Shown here: positions 8,563 to 16,878 of the stretch, one piece after another | Layout of the letters: each line of letters starts with the position of its first letter | How positions within the stretch are numbered: position 1 is the first letter of the stretch | From: Dactylosporangium sp. AC04546 | GTDB lineage: Bacteria > Actinomycetota > Actinomycetes > Mycobacteriales > Micromonosporaceae | Direction: 5' to 3' | Length of the DNA stretch: 64,000 bases | Assembly (NCBI RefSeq): GCF_022095675.1 | Contig: NZ_JAHYSG010000027.1 | Coordinates: forward strand, 54,444-118,443 | Translations under genes and position numbers: made by a program | Notes under the pieces: generated by a model | What the model saw: the letters and a program-made list of their open reading frames with translations, nothing else | Databases searched by the model: none | Told to the model about the DNA's origin: nothing

Positions 8563-10417
8563 GCCCCCCGCCACCGGCACGGCGCACCGCCGGTCGGCCC
8601 TGAACCGCAGCCGCCTGATGTGGGCGACGGCGGCGCTCGGCGGCGTGATGGTGCTGCCCCTGGTCGCCTCCGACCGGTGGGTGACGGTCGGCCTGTATGC
8701 CGGCATCTACGCGTTCGTCGCGATCGGCCTTGCCGCGCTGGTCGGCACGGCCGGTCAGGTCAGCGTCGGGCAGGCCGGCTTCTTCGCGGTGGGCGGCTAC
8801 ACGGCGGCGATCCTGGTCACCCGGTACGGCTGGGGCCAGGCGATCTCGGCGGTGGCGGCCGTGGTGGTGACCGCGGCGATCGCGGCGATCGTCGGCCTGC
8901 CGCTGCTGCGCCTTCGCGGTCACTACCTCACCCTGGCCACGCTCGCGTTCGCGGTGATCGTGGCCGTGCTCGCCAACGAGTGGAGCGTCACCGGCGGCAA
9001 CAGCGGCATCTACGGGGTGCCCCGGCCGGTCATCGGCCGGCACGGCCTGTTCCTGCCCAGCGACTACTACTGGTTGGTGTGGCCGCTGGTCTTCCTGGCC
9101 GCGCTGGTGGTGGACAACATGCTGCGCGGCCGCGCCGGGCGGGCCCTGCGGGCGGCCCGGGACGCGCCGGTCGCCGCCGCGACGGCAGGGGTCCGGGCGG
9201 AACGGCTGAGCTGGCGACTGTTCGTCGTCGCCGCCGGGCTCGGCGGGGTCTCCGGCGTGCTCTACGTGTACTGGGTCGGCATCGTCACGCCGGAGTCGGC
9301 CGGGGTCATGCTGAGCGTGCAGTTCCTGCTCATGGCCGTGCTCGGGGGTGCCTCCGTCTGGGGTGCGGTCGCCGGTGCGGTGTTCGTGCAGCTGCTCGAC
9401 CAGACCCTGGTGACCCTGGTACCGCTGGCGCTGCCCGAGGCCAGCGGCGAGTACCAGCTCATCGGGCTCGGCCTCGTGCTCGCCGCGACCATGCGCTGGG
9501 CCCCGCAGGGCATCACCGGCCTGCTGCGCCGCCGGCCGCGACCCCGGCCGTCGACTGTGGGCGTTGCGCCCCCGGACGCGGCCGGCCTGGTGGGTTCCGG
9601 CGCCGACCACGTCGAGACCGGCGGACCGGCCGGGCCAGCCGGACCGGCGCTGCGGGTGCACGAGGTCACCAAGCGGTTCGGTGGTGTCACCGCCGTCGAC
9701 CGCATGAGCCTGGAGGTGTATCCCGGCGAGGTCGTCGGGCTGATCGGCCCCAACGGCGCCGGCAAGACGACCCTGTTCAACGCCGTCACCGGAGTGGTGG
9801 CACCGGACCACGGCACCGTGACGATCGCCGGGCGGCGGATGCCCGGCGGCCGGCCGCACACGCTGCCAGCCGCCGGCGGAGGCCGGACGTTTCAGAACCT
9901 GGAGCTGTTCACGTCGATGGGCGCGCTGGAGAACGTCATGGTGGGATGCCACCGGCTCGGCCGCGCCGGCTTCGCCGCCGCCGGAATGTACCTGCCCGGG
10001 CGGCGGGAGGAGGCCATGCTCGCCGCGCGTGCCGGTCGTGCCCTGGCGGACATCGGCTTCGCCGACGACCCGGACCGGCCGGTCGCCGACCTGGCGTTCG
10101 GCGGGCAGCGCCTGGTCGAGATCGCGCGGGCGTTGGCCGCCGGACCACGCCTGCTGCTGCTCGACGAGCCGATGGCCGGTTTGAGCATGACGGAACGCCG
10201 GTCGCTGGCGGCGCTGCTGCGCCGGCTGCGGGCCCAGCGGGTGGCCATCCTACTGGTGGAGCACGACGTGCAGGCGGTGATGAGCCTGTGCGACCGGGTC
10301 GTGGTCATGGACCGGGGTCGCCTGCTCGCCGCCGGGACACCGGCCGAGGTGGCGGCCGACCCCGAGGTCGTCCGGGCCTACCTGGGTGACGTCGCGGCGA
10401 CGGGACCGGTCCGGTGA
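8540..10417 (+). CDS. Fused LivM permease - LivG ATP-binding protein
   Basis: A 625-residue single polypeptide combining two usually separate importer subunits. Residues about 25-330 are a LivM-type permease (VGTAGQVSVGQAGFFAVGGY and LRGHYLTLATLAFAV are recognisable). A Pro/Gly/Ala-rich linker of about 40 residues follows, then a complete LivG ATPase (about 372-625) with Walker A GPNGAGKTT, Walker B LLLLDEPMAGL and the H-loop VEHDVQ. The signature is FGGQRLVEIAR, the relaxed form common in LivG. The GTG start lies inside the livH-like gene. The reading frame is continuous, with no sign of sequencing error across the linker. It forms the transporter with LivH, LivF and the lipoprotein. Confidence 0.93.
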   Translation: MHPRCASEPPATGTAHRRSALNRSRLMWATAALGGVMVLPLVASDRWVTVGLYAGIYAFVAIGLAALVGTAGQVSVGQAGFFAVGGYTAAILVTRYGWGQAISAVAAVVVTAAIAAIVGLPLLRLRGHYLTLATLAFAVIVAVLANEWSVTGGNSGIYGVPRPVIGRHGLFLPSDYYWLVWPLVFLAALVVDNMLRGRAGRALRAARDAPVAAATAGVRAERLSWRLFVVAAGLGGVSGVLYVYWVGIVTPESAGVMLSVQFLLMAVLGGASVWGAVAGAVFVQLLDQTLVTLVPLALPEASGEYQLIGLGLVLAATMRWAPQGITGLLRRRPRPRPSTVGVAPPDAAGLVGSGADHVETGGPAGPAGPALRVHEVTKRFGGVTAVDRMSLEVYPGEVVGLIGPNGAGKTTLFNAVTGVVAPDHGTVTIAGRRMPGGRPHTLPAAGGGRTFQNLELFTSMGALENVMVGCHRLGRAGFAAAGMYLPGRREEAMLAARAGRALADIGFADDPDRPVADLAFGGQRLVEIARALAAGPRLLLLDEPMAGLSMTERRSLAALLRRLRAQRVAILLVEHDVQAVMSLCDRVVVMDRGRLLAAGTPAEVAADPEVVRAYLGDVAATGPVR

Positions 10418-11145
10418 CCGCGCTGTCGGTGGCCGCGCTGAGCAGCGGCTACGGCTCGCTCGCCGTCCTCCGCGATATCAGTCTCACGGTGCCCGCCGGC
10501 GGCTGGGTCGCCGTGCTGGGCGCGAACGGCGCCGGGAAGTCCACCCTGCTGCGGACCATCAGCGGGCTCGTGCCGGTGACCAGCGGACGGGTCACCGTCG
10601 ACGGTCGCGACGTCGGCGGGCAACCGCCGGAGCGCATGGCCCGGCTCGGCATCGGTCATGTGCCGGAGAACCGGCTGGTGTTCCCGCGCCTCAGCGTCGC
10701 GGACAACCTCGGCCTCGGCGGCTACATCCACCGCCGCCGGCGAGCTGAGCTGGCGGAGCGGCTCGAGCGCGTGTACGGACTGTTTCCGGCCCTGTCCGCC
10801 CGCCCGAAGCAGCTCGCCGGCACCCTGTCCGGCGGTGAGCAGCAGATGCTCGCCGTCGGCCGGGCGCTCATGACCGGGCCCACGATCCTCATGCTCGACG
10901 AGCCCAGCATCGGACTGGCCCCGCGCGTCACGGGCCAGATCTTCGACGCGCTGGCGCAACTGCGCGCCACCTCGGCGGTGGGGATCCTGCTGGTCGAACA
11001 GAACGCCGCGCTGGCGTTGGCCTACAGCGACTACGCCTACGTCCTGGAGCACGGGCAGGTCACCGTCGAGGGCTCCGCCGCGCAACTGCGCGACGACCCC
11101 AGGGTGCGCGCCGCATACCTGGGCGGCGTCGCCGCCGAATCCTGA
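10414..11145 (+). CDS. Branched-chain-type ABC transporter ATP-binding protein, LivF-like
   Basis: A 243-residue second ATPase of the importer. It has Walker A GANGAGKST, a signature LSGGEQQMLAVGRAL, Walker B ILMLDEPSIGLAP and VEQNAALAL in the H-loop position; the Q-N form is standard for LivF. The GTG start overlaps the stop of the fused LivM-LivG gene by 4 nt. About 40 nt separate it from paaN, with GGGAG just before the paaN start, so paaN is probably in the same transcript. Confidence 0.93.
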   Translation: MTALSVAALSSGYGSLAVLRDISLTVPAGGWVAVLGANGAGKSTLLRTISGLVPVTSGRVTVDGRDVGGQPPERMARLGIGHVPENRLVFPRLSVADNLGLGGYIHRRRRAELAERLERVYGLFPALSARPKQLAGTLSGGEQQMLAVGRALMTGPTILMLDEPSIGLAPRVTGQIFDALAQLRATSAVGILLVEQNAALALAYSDYAYVLEHGQVTVEGSAAQLRDDPRVRAAYLGGVAAES

Positions 11146-11184
11146 AGTTTTTCGCCGCACCACGAGACCAGCAAAGGGAGCGAC

Positions 11185-12858
11185 ATGCTCAGCAGCACCC
11201 CGGACGAACTGTACGAACGCCACCGCGATCTGCTGCGCCGCGCGCAGGACGCCGTGGCGGCGCGGGAGTTCTGGACACCGTACCCGGAAGGGCCAGGCGA
11301 CGCGGCATACGGCACCGACGCGGCCGCTGCCGGCGAACGCGCCTTCGAGCAGCTCATCGGCCGGGACTTCGCGATCGAGGTGCCGGGAGCCGCCGGCCGG
11401 ATCAGCCCCGAGCGGTCGCCGTACGGCCTGGCCCTGGACGTGAGCTATCCGCGCTCCACGGTGGACGCCCTGGTCGCCGCCGCGCGCGCGGCCATGCCCG
11501 CGTGGCGCGAGGTCGGGCCGCACGGTCGTGCCGGCGTCGCCGCGGAGATCCTGACCCGGCTCAACGCCAGGAGCTTCGAGATCGCCCAAGCCGTGCGGCA
11601 CACCACGGGTCAGCCGTTCATGATGGCCTTCCAGGCCGGCGGCCCGCACGCCCAGGACCGGGGCCTGGAGGCCACCGCGGTCGCCCTGACCGAGTCCACC
11701 CGCTTTCCGGCGGTGGCGAACTGGGAGAAACCACACCGCGGGGCGCCGATCCGGCTGCACAAGACCTTCACGGTCGTGCCACGCGGCGTGTCGCTGGTCA
11801 TCGGCTGCAACACGTTCCCGACCTGGAACAGCTACCCGGGCCTGTTCGCCAGCCTCGTCGCCGGCAACCCGGTCATCGTCAAGCCGCACCCGCGGGCGAT
11901 CCTGCCGCTGGCGATCACCGTGCAGACGGCACGGGAGGTGCTGGCCGGCGCCGGACTCGACCCCAACCTGGTCACGCTCGCGGTCGAGGAGCCGGGCGAC
12001 GGCATCGCCGCGACACTGGCCACCCACCCGGCCGTCCGGGTCGTCGACTTCACCGGGTCCCGGGCGTTCGGCGACTGGCTGGAGGCCAACGCCCGGCACG
12101 CCGTGGTGTACACCGAGAAGGCCGGCCTGAACACCGTCGTCCTCGACTCGACCGACGACTACCCCGGACTGCTGCGCAACCTGGCCACCTCGCTGTCGCT
12201 CTACAGCGGCCAGATGTGCACGACCCCGCAGAACCTTCTGGTCCCGCTGGCCGGCATCAGCACGCCGGCCGGCGCACGTACCCCGGACGAGTTCGCCGCC
12301 GACCTCGGCGCCGCGATCGACCGCCTGCTCGGCGACGACCGCCGGGCGGCGGCGATCCTCGGCGCCATCGTCAACGATGAGGTGCTGGCCCGCGTCGACG
12401 AGGCCGGCACCCACGGCCGGGTCGTCCGCGCCGCCGACCCGATGGTCGATCCGGACAACCCGAAGGCCATCCTACGCACGCCGCTGGTGCTCCGCCTTGA
12501 TGCCGACGCCGAGTCCGTCTACAGCCGGGAGTGGTTCGGTCCGATCTCGTTCGTCGTCGCCACCGCGTCGACCACGCACAGCCTGGAGCTGTTCCGTACC
12601 TCGGTGACGCACCACGGCGCCATCGCCGCCGCCGTGTACAGCACGTCCGAGGAGATCCTCGTCGCGGCCCGGCAGGCGGCCCTCGACTGCGGCGTGCACC
12701 TGTCGGAGAACCTCACCGGCGGCGTCCTCGTCAACCAGAACGCCGCGTTCAGCGACCTGCACGGTACCGCCGCCAACCCGGCCGCGACAGCGACGCTCGC
12801 CGACGCGGCGTTCGTCACCGGCCGCTTCTCGGTCCTCGAGTCCCGCCGGCACGTGTGA
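11185..12858 (+). CDS. paaN: Phenylacetate degradation protein PaaN (aldehyde dehydrogenase family)
   Basis: A 557-residue aldehyde-dehydrogenase-superfamily protein of the PaaN type, recognised from its long N-terminus (YERHRDLLRRAQDAVAAREFWTPYP-like opening) and the GCNTFPTWNSYPGLFASLVAGN segment around 208-228. The catalytic cysteine is C345 in SGQMCTTPQN; the cofactor-side glutamate sits in YTEKAGLNTVV. PaaN-type proteins act in phenylacetyl-CoA catabolism, probably oxidising the semialdehyde released on ring opening when no PaaZ dehydrogenase domain is used. It ends the importer operon and is followed by a strong terminator hairpin. This is the anchor for reading the whole left block as phenylacetate-related. 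Confidence 0.88.
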   Translation: MLSSTPDELYERHRDLLRRAQDAVAAREFWTPYPEGPGDAAYGTDAAAAGERAFEQLIGRDFAIEVPGAAGRISPERSPYGLALDVSYPRSTVDALVAAARAAMPAWREVGPHGRAGVAAEILTRLNARSFEIAQAVRHTTGQPFMMAFQAGGPHAQDRGLEATAVALTESTRFPAVANWEKPHRGAPIRLHKTFTVVPRGVSLVIGCNTFPTWNSYPGLFASLVAGNPVIVKPHPRAILPLAITVQTAREVLAGAGLDPNLVTLAVEEPGDGIAATLATHPAVRVVDFTGSRAFGDWLEANARHAVVYTEKAGLNTVVLDSTDDYPGLLRNLATSLSLYSGQMCTTPQNLLVPLAGISTPAGARTPDEFAADLGAAIDRLLGDDRRAAAILGAIVNDEVLARVDEAGTHGRVVRAADPMVDPDNPKAILRTPLVLRLDADAESVYSREWFGPISFVVATASTTHSLELFRTSVTHHGAIAAAVYSTSEEILVAARQAALDCGVHLSENLTGGVLVNQNAAFSDLHGTAANPAATATLADAAFVTGRFSVLESRRHV

Positions 12859-12930
12859 TTCGGAGGTCGGCGTCAAACCTGCGTGCCCGAACGTGATGAC
12901 GGGGGTCAGCCGGAGTGTGGATCGAGTGGC

Positions 12931-12965
12931 CGGGCGGTGAGGCGGTCGCGGCGCCTCACCGCCCG
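12931..12965. terminator. Strong hairpin downstream of paaN
   Basis: Two perfectly paired 14-nt arms (CGGGCGGTGAGGCG and its complement) around a 7-nt loop. It lies in the 310-nt gap 12859-13168 between paaN and the DUF4240 gene; the rest of that gap shows no coding sequence or further clear site. Confidence 0.85.
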
Positions 12966-13168
12966 ACAATCCGCCGGCGGTGTTGCCTTTCCGACGGGCC
13001 CGCGGGAGTGCTGATGGTGTGCCCGCCGCCGCAGCAGCGAGGCTGGCGGGTTCGTGATTTCCCACAACGCATCAGGACACCAACGCTCCACATCGGACAC
13101 GCGGCAGATGCAACACCGCACCCGTATCCCTGTCAGCCCTCACCAAGACCCGGTCTACGCTGCGAGGC

Positions 13169-13749
13169 ATGTCGACGCCGACTGATGCCGTGTGGGACCT
13201 GCTTGACCGGATACCACCGGCGAACCGCACGGGTCGGGGTGCGGCCCGCACCATCGCCCGTGAGCTGGCCCGACTGCCAGTCCCGCGGATCGTCGAGTTT
13301 CACCGCGGCGTCGTGGAACTGGGCAACCGCGCCCTGACCTGGCGGCTGTGGGAGGCGGCCGACATCATCCACCGGGCGCCGTGCTCAGAAGACACGTTCA
13401 TGGACTTTCGGATGTGGCTGATCGTCGAGGGCAGGGAGGTGTTCGAGGCGGCCGTCACCGACCCGGACTCGCTGGCCGGGCATCCGCCGATCCGCGCGCT
13501 GGCCGCCAAGCCGGCCGGCACATGGACCAACGACGACTTCCCGAACCTGCAGGATCTGCCGGGCGTCGGAGAGATGGCGTTCGGCCTGGTTCTCCAGAAG
13601 CTCAACCCGAGCATGGCGGAGCGCGTCGAGTTTCCCGAAGAACTCGATAGGCGACCTCGGGGGATCCCGACGACCCGCACCTGCCACGATTCGGCGAGGA
13701 ACCCGAGGTCAGTCGGCGCTGTGCCCGCCTGGTTCGACGTTTCTCATAG
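13169..13749 (+). pseudogene. DUF4240 protein, frameshifted near its C-terminus
   Basis: Residues 1-155 read as a DUF4240 domain: an N-terminal FW/VWDLLDRI-type opening, WRLWEAADIIHRAPCSEDTFMDF-like core, and WLIVEGREVFEAAVTDPDSLAG. Function of the family is unknown. After residue about 160 the frame drifts into unrelated sequence and would run on to 14374 through the exporter gene. If one G is added to the five-G run at 13659-13663, the frame continues as GDPDDPHLPRFGEEPEVSRR and stops at 13749, a natural family-like end of about 193 residues. So either the gene carries a real -1 mutation or the assembly lost a G here. It is a single-gene unit in front of the MMPL exporter. Confidence 0.7.
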
Positions 13750-13861
13750 ACCGTCGCCCTGCGCCGCTGCTCGGACTTGCCAGGTACTGCATCGGCGGTA
13801 CGCGGGCCCCGGCTGCGGCGACCGCGGTATGTGCGGTCACCGTGGTTGGCCGACGACGTGG

Positions 13862-13873
13862 AACAGGCCTGTT
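13862..13873. promoter_or_regulatory. Perfect 12-bp palindrome upstream of the MMPL exporter
   Basis: AACAGGCCTGTT is a perfect palindrome 52 nt before the chosen start of the exporter. A second dyad, GTGGAG-N8-CTCCAC (13881-13900), follows directly. Either could be an operator for the exporter gene; no regulator gene for them is obvious apart from the response regulator downstream. The 176-nt gap 13750-13925 holds nothing else I can support. Confidence 0.4.
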
Positions 13874-13925
13874 GGCGACAGTGGAGGCGTTCTGCTCCAC
13901 CGTTGCGATGAAGGGACCCTGTTTC

Positions 13926-16109
13926 GTGTCTGTTCTGGCACGCTGGTGCGTCAGGCACCGCAAGACGGTACTCGCCGGTTGGCTGCTGATGGTGGTGGGC
14001 CTGCTCGCCCTGGTGATGGTCGGCGGGACGGCGTTCAAGACCTCTGCCGAGATGCCCGACAGCGAGTCGTCGAAGGCGTACGCGTTGCTCGCCCGGATGT
14101 CCGGTGGTGGCGGGGAGGCGACGACCACAGGCAAAATTGCGTGGCACGCGACGGCTGGTTCGGTGACGTCGGCGCAGGTCCAGCAGGAGATCGGCGGTCT
14201 GCTGGACGAGGTCGGGAAGCAGCCCGGTGTGGTCTCCGTGGTGAGTCCGTACAGCGAGGCCGGCGCACGGCAGGTGGCGGCGTCGGCCGACACGGCGTAC
14301 GCCCAGGTGATCCTGCGGTCCGACGCGGATGTCGGAGGCGTCGAGAGCGTCCTGGACAACGCGCAGCTTCGTGAAGTGGAGCTGACCTACGGCGGCACCG
14401 CGTTCGATCACCAGCCGGAGCCGAGCCACGGCGGTGAGGCGGTCGGCCTGATCGTTGCGCTGGTGCTGCTGATGCTGATGTTCCGGTCGTGGTGGGCGTC
14501 GTGGCTGCCGCTCGTCACCGGGATCGTCGGTGTGGTCGTGTCGCTGCTGCTGGTGGCGGTCGGCTCGCACGTCGTCACGCTGGACTCGACCTCGATCACG
14601 ATGGCGTCGATGATGGGTCTGGCCGTCGGCATCGACTACGCGCTGTTCATCGTCAACCGCACCCGCAAGGGGCTGCTCGCCGGTCAGTCGGTCGCCGACG
14701 CGGTGGCCCACGCGGTCGACACCTCCGGCCGGGCGGTCGTCTTCGCCGGGCTGACGGTCATCGTGGCGCTGGCCGGGATTCGGGTCGTCGGCATGGGGGT
14801 GCTCACCGGCATGGGCGAGGCCGCCGCGGTGACGGTGGCGTGCACGGTGCTGGCCGCGTTGACGCTGCTGCCGGCGTTGATGGGGCAGCTGGGGGTGAAG
14901 GTGCTCTCGAAGCGGCAGCGCGCGCAGCTGGCCGAGGGCGTCGTCGAGGGTGTCGTCGGGCACCACCGGCCGGGCGGCCTCGCTGCCGGCTGGGCTCGGT
15001 TCGTCCAGCGGGCGCCGTGGCTGGTGGTGCCGCTCGCGCTGGCGGTGGTGGTGGTGCTCGCGGCGCCGGTACTGCAGATGCGCGTGGGCGACGCGGACGC
15101 GAGCAGCGACCCGTCCGGGTCGCGGTCGCACCGGTACGCGGTGATGACGTCGTCCGCGTTCGGCTCGGGCTTCGACAACCCGCTCGTCGTCGCGGCCAGC
15201 ACCCCCGACGCTCCGTCGCAGCAGGCGTTCGCGGAGCTGGCCGGCCGAATGGCCGCGGTGCCGGGTGTGGTGTCGGTGACTCCGGTGAGCGCGTCGGCGG
15301 ACGGCACGGTCGGTACGGTGACCGTCATTCCCGCCAGCAGCGCGCAGGCCGCGGAGACGGCGGAGCTCATCGAGCGTCTGCGTGGCGACGTGATCCCGTC
15401 CGCCGAAGCCGGGACCGGCCTGCGTGCGTACGTCGGCGGGAAGGCCGCCTCGAGCCAGGACCTGGCCGACGCCCTGCTGGGCAGGCTTCCGCTGTACCTG
15501 GGCATCATCGCGGTGCTCGGGTTCCTGCTGCTGGCGGTGGCGTTCCGCAGCTTCCTGGTGCCGCTGGTGGGGGCGCTGAGCAACATCACGAGCATCCTCG
15601 TCGGCCTCGGCGCCATCACGGCCGTGTTCCAGTTCGGCTGGGGCAGTGAGCTGATGCGGGTCGGCTCCGGCGCGCCGATCATGTACATCGTCCCGGTGAT
15701 GATCGTCGGGATCGTGTTCGGCCTGTCGATGGACTACCAGGTGTTCCTGGTCAGCCGGATGCACGAGGAGTGGACACACACCGGCGACAACCGCCGGGCC
15801 GTGCGGGTCGGCGTCACCGAGACGGGCCGGGTCATCGCCACCGCTGCGCTGATCATGGTCGGTGTGTTCGCCTCCTTCGCGTTCGGCGGGCAGCGGATCG
15901 TCTCCGCCATCGGTGTCGGCCTGGCGGTCGCCGTGCTGATCGACGCCTTCGTCGTGCGACTGACCCTCATCCCGGCGCTGATGACGGTGCTCGGCCCGCG
16001 CAACTGGTGGTATCCGCGCTGGGCGCAGAAGATCACGCCGCGGGTGGCGGTCGAGGGAACCCCGCAGGCGCAGCCGGCACCGGAGCGGGAGCCGGTCACG
16101 GTCGGATGA
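13926..16109 (+). CDS. MMPL/RND-family transporter
   Basis: A 727-residue integral membrane exporter of the MMPL group (lipid, glycolipid or drug export, proton-driven). It has the two-fold architecture: one helix, a large outer loop, five helices (about 165-330), then a second helix, loop and five helices (about 495-700). Family motifs seen are GLAVGIDYALFIVNRTRKG in the first repeat and VFGLSMDYQVFLVSRMHEEW in the second, both with the charged residues of the proton relay. I choose the GTG at 13926, 9 nt after AAGGGA; an ATG at 13908 is possible. It ends with a hairpin and is followed by a two-component system that may control it. Confidence 0.93.
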   Translation: MSVLARWCVRHRKTVLAGWLLMVVGLLALVMVGGTAFKTSAEMPDSESSKAYALLARMSGGGGEATTTGKIAWHATAGSVTSAQVQQEIGGLLDEVGKQPGVVSVVSPYSEAGARQVAASADTAYAQVILRSDADVGGVESVLDNAQLREVELTYGGTAFDHQPEPSHGGEAVGLIVALVLLMLMFRSWWASWLPLVTGIVGVVVSLLLVAVGSHVVTLDSTSITMASMMGLAVGIDYALFIVNRTRKGLLAGQSVADAVAHAVDTSGRAVVFAGLTVIVALAGIRVVGMGVLTGMGEAAAVTVACTVLAALTLLPALMGQLGVKVLSKRQRAQLAEGVVEGVVGHHRPGGLAAGWARFVQRAPWLVVPLALAVVVVLAAPVLQMRVGDADASSDPSGSRSHRYAVMTSSAFGSGFDNPLVVAASTPDAPSQQAFAELAGRMAAVPGVVSVTPVSASADGTVGTVTVIPASSAQAAETAELIERLRGDVIPSAEAGTGLRAYVGGKAASSQDLADALLGRLPLYLGIIAVLGFLLLAVAFRSFLVPLVGALSNITSILVGLGAITAVFQFGWGSELMRVGSGAPIMYIVPVMIVGIVFGLSMDYQVFLVSRMHEEWTHTGDNRRAVRVGVTETGRVIATAALIMVGVFASFAFGGQRIVSAIGVGLAVAVLIDAFVVRLTLIPALMTVLGPRNWWYPRWAQKITPRVAVEGTPQAQPAPEREPVTVG

Positions 16110-16119
16110 GTCCAGTGCG

Positions 16120-16151
16120 GGGTGCCCGGGCGTGCCGGTGTCCGGGCACCC
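16120..16151. terminator. Hairpin downstream of the MMPL gene
   Basis: Ten-nt perfect arms GGGTGCCCGG (16120-16129) and CCGGGCACCC (16142-16151), loop of 12 nt, 10 nt after the exporter stop. Confidence 0.75.
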
Positions 16152-16206
16152 TGCCGCCGGCGGATGATGGGACTGACCGTACGACCAGGGAAGGAAGGCA
16201 TCGCAC

Positions 16207-16878
16207 GTGACGATCCGCGTCCTCCTCGCCGACGACCAGGCGCTCCTCCGGGCCACCTTCCGGCTGCTGCTGGACGCCGCCCCGGACATCGAGGTCGTCG
16301 CCGAGGCCTCGACCGGCGACGAGGCCGTCGCGGAGGCGTTGCGGACCGGCCCTGACGTGGTCCTGATGGACATCCGGATGCCAGGCAGCGACGGTATCGC
16401 CGCCACCGGTCGGATCGCCGGGGCGCAGCGCCTGGCCGGCACCCGGGTCCTCGTCCTCACCACGTTCGAGACCGACGAGCACGTCCTGGCCGCGCTGCGC
16501 GCCGGGGCCAGCGGCTTCCTCGGCAAGGGGGTCGACCCCGCCGACCTCCTGCAGGCGATCCGCACCGTCGCCGCGGGCGAGTCGCTGCTGTCACCGGCCG
16601 CGACGACCGCACTGATCGGCCGGTTCCTCGCGGTCCCGGACCAGTCCACCGCCAGCGCCGACGCCCGGCTGGACGAGCTCACCACCCGGGAGCGGGAGAT
16701 CGTCGCGCTGGCCGGCACGGGACTGTCGAACGACGAGATCGGCCGGCGGCTGTCGATCAGCGCCGCGACCGCCAAGACACATGTCAACCGCGCCATGATG
16801 AAGATCGGCGCGCGTGACCGCGCCCAGCTCGTGGTGTTCGCCTACGAGACGGGTCTCGTCACACCGGGGTGGAGCTGA
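16207..16878 (+). CDS. NarL/LuxR-type response regulator
   Basis: A 223-residue two-component regulator. The receiver domain (1-120) has the acidic pair D9-D10, the phospho-acceptor D55 in VVLMDIRMPG, T84 in LTTFE and K108 in FLGKGV. The C-terminal LuxR helix-turn-helix (about 155-215) reads LTTREREIVALAGTGLSNDEIG. GTG start, with GGGAAGGAA at 16189-16197. It overlaps its histidine kinase gene by 10 nt, so the pair is translationally coupled. Typical targets are the neighbouring transporter genes, here the MMPL exporter (inference). Confidence 0.95.
   Translation: MTIRVLLADDQALLRATFRLLLDAAPDIEVVAEASTGDEAVAEALRTGPDVVLMDIRMPGSDGIAATGRIAGAQRLAGTRVLVLTTFETDEHVLAALRAGASGFLGKGVDPADLLQAIRTVAAGESLLSPAATTALIGRFLAVPDQSTASADARLDELTTREREIVALAGTGLSNDEIGRRLSISAATAKTHVNRAMMKIGARDRAQLVVFAYETGLVTPGWS

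Noticed and set aside
12859-13168. A small gene in the gap after paaN
   Set aside because: Open frames there have no ribosome site and overlap the terminator; the gap is better read as terminator plus upstream region.
13750-14374. Continuation of the DUF4240 frame as a 401-residue protein
   Set aside because: After 13660 the translation turns Arg/Gly-rich, lacks family features and overlaps the well-supported MMPL gene from 13926; an extra G explains it better.
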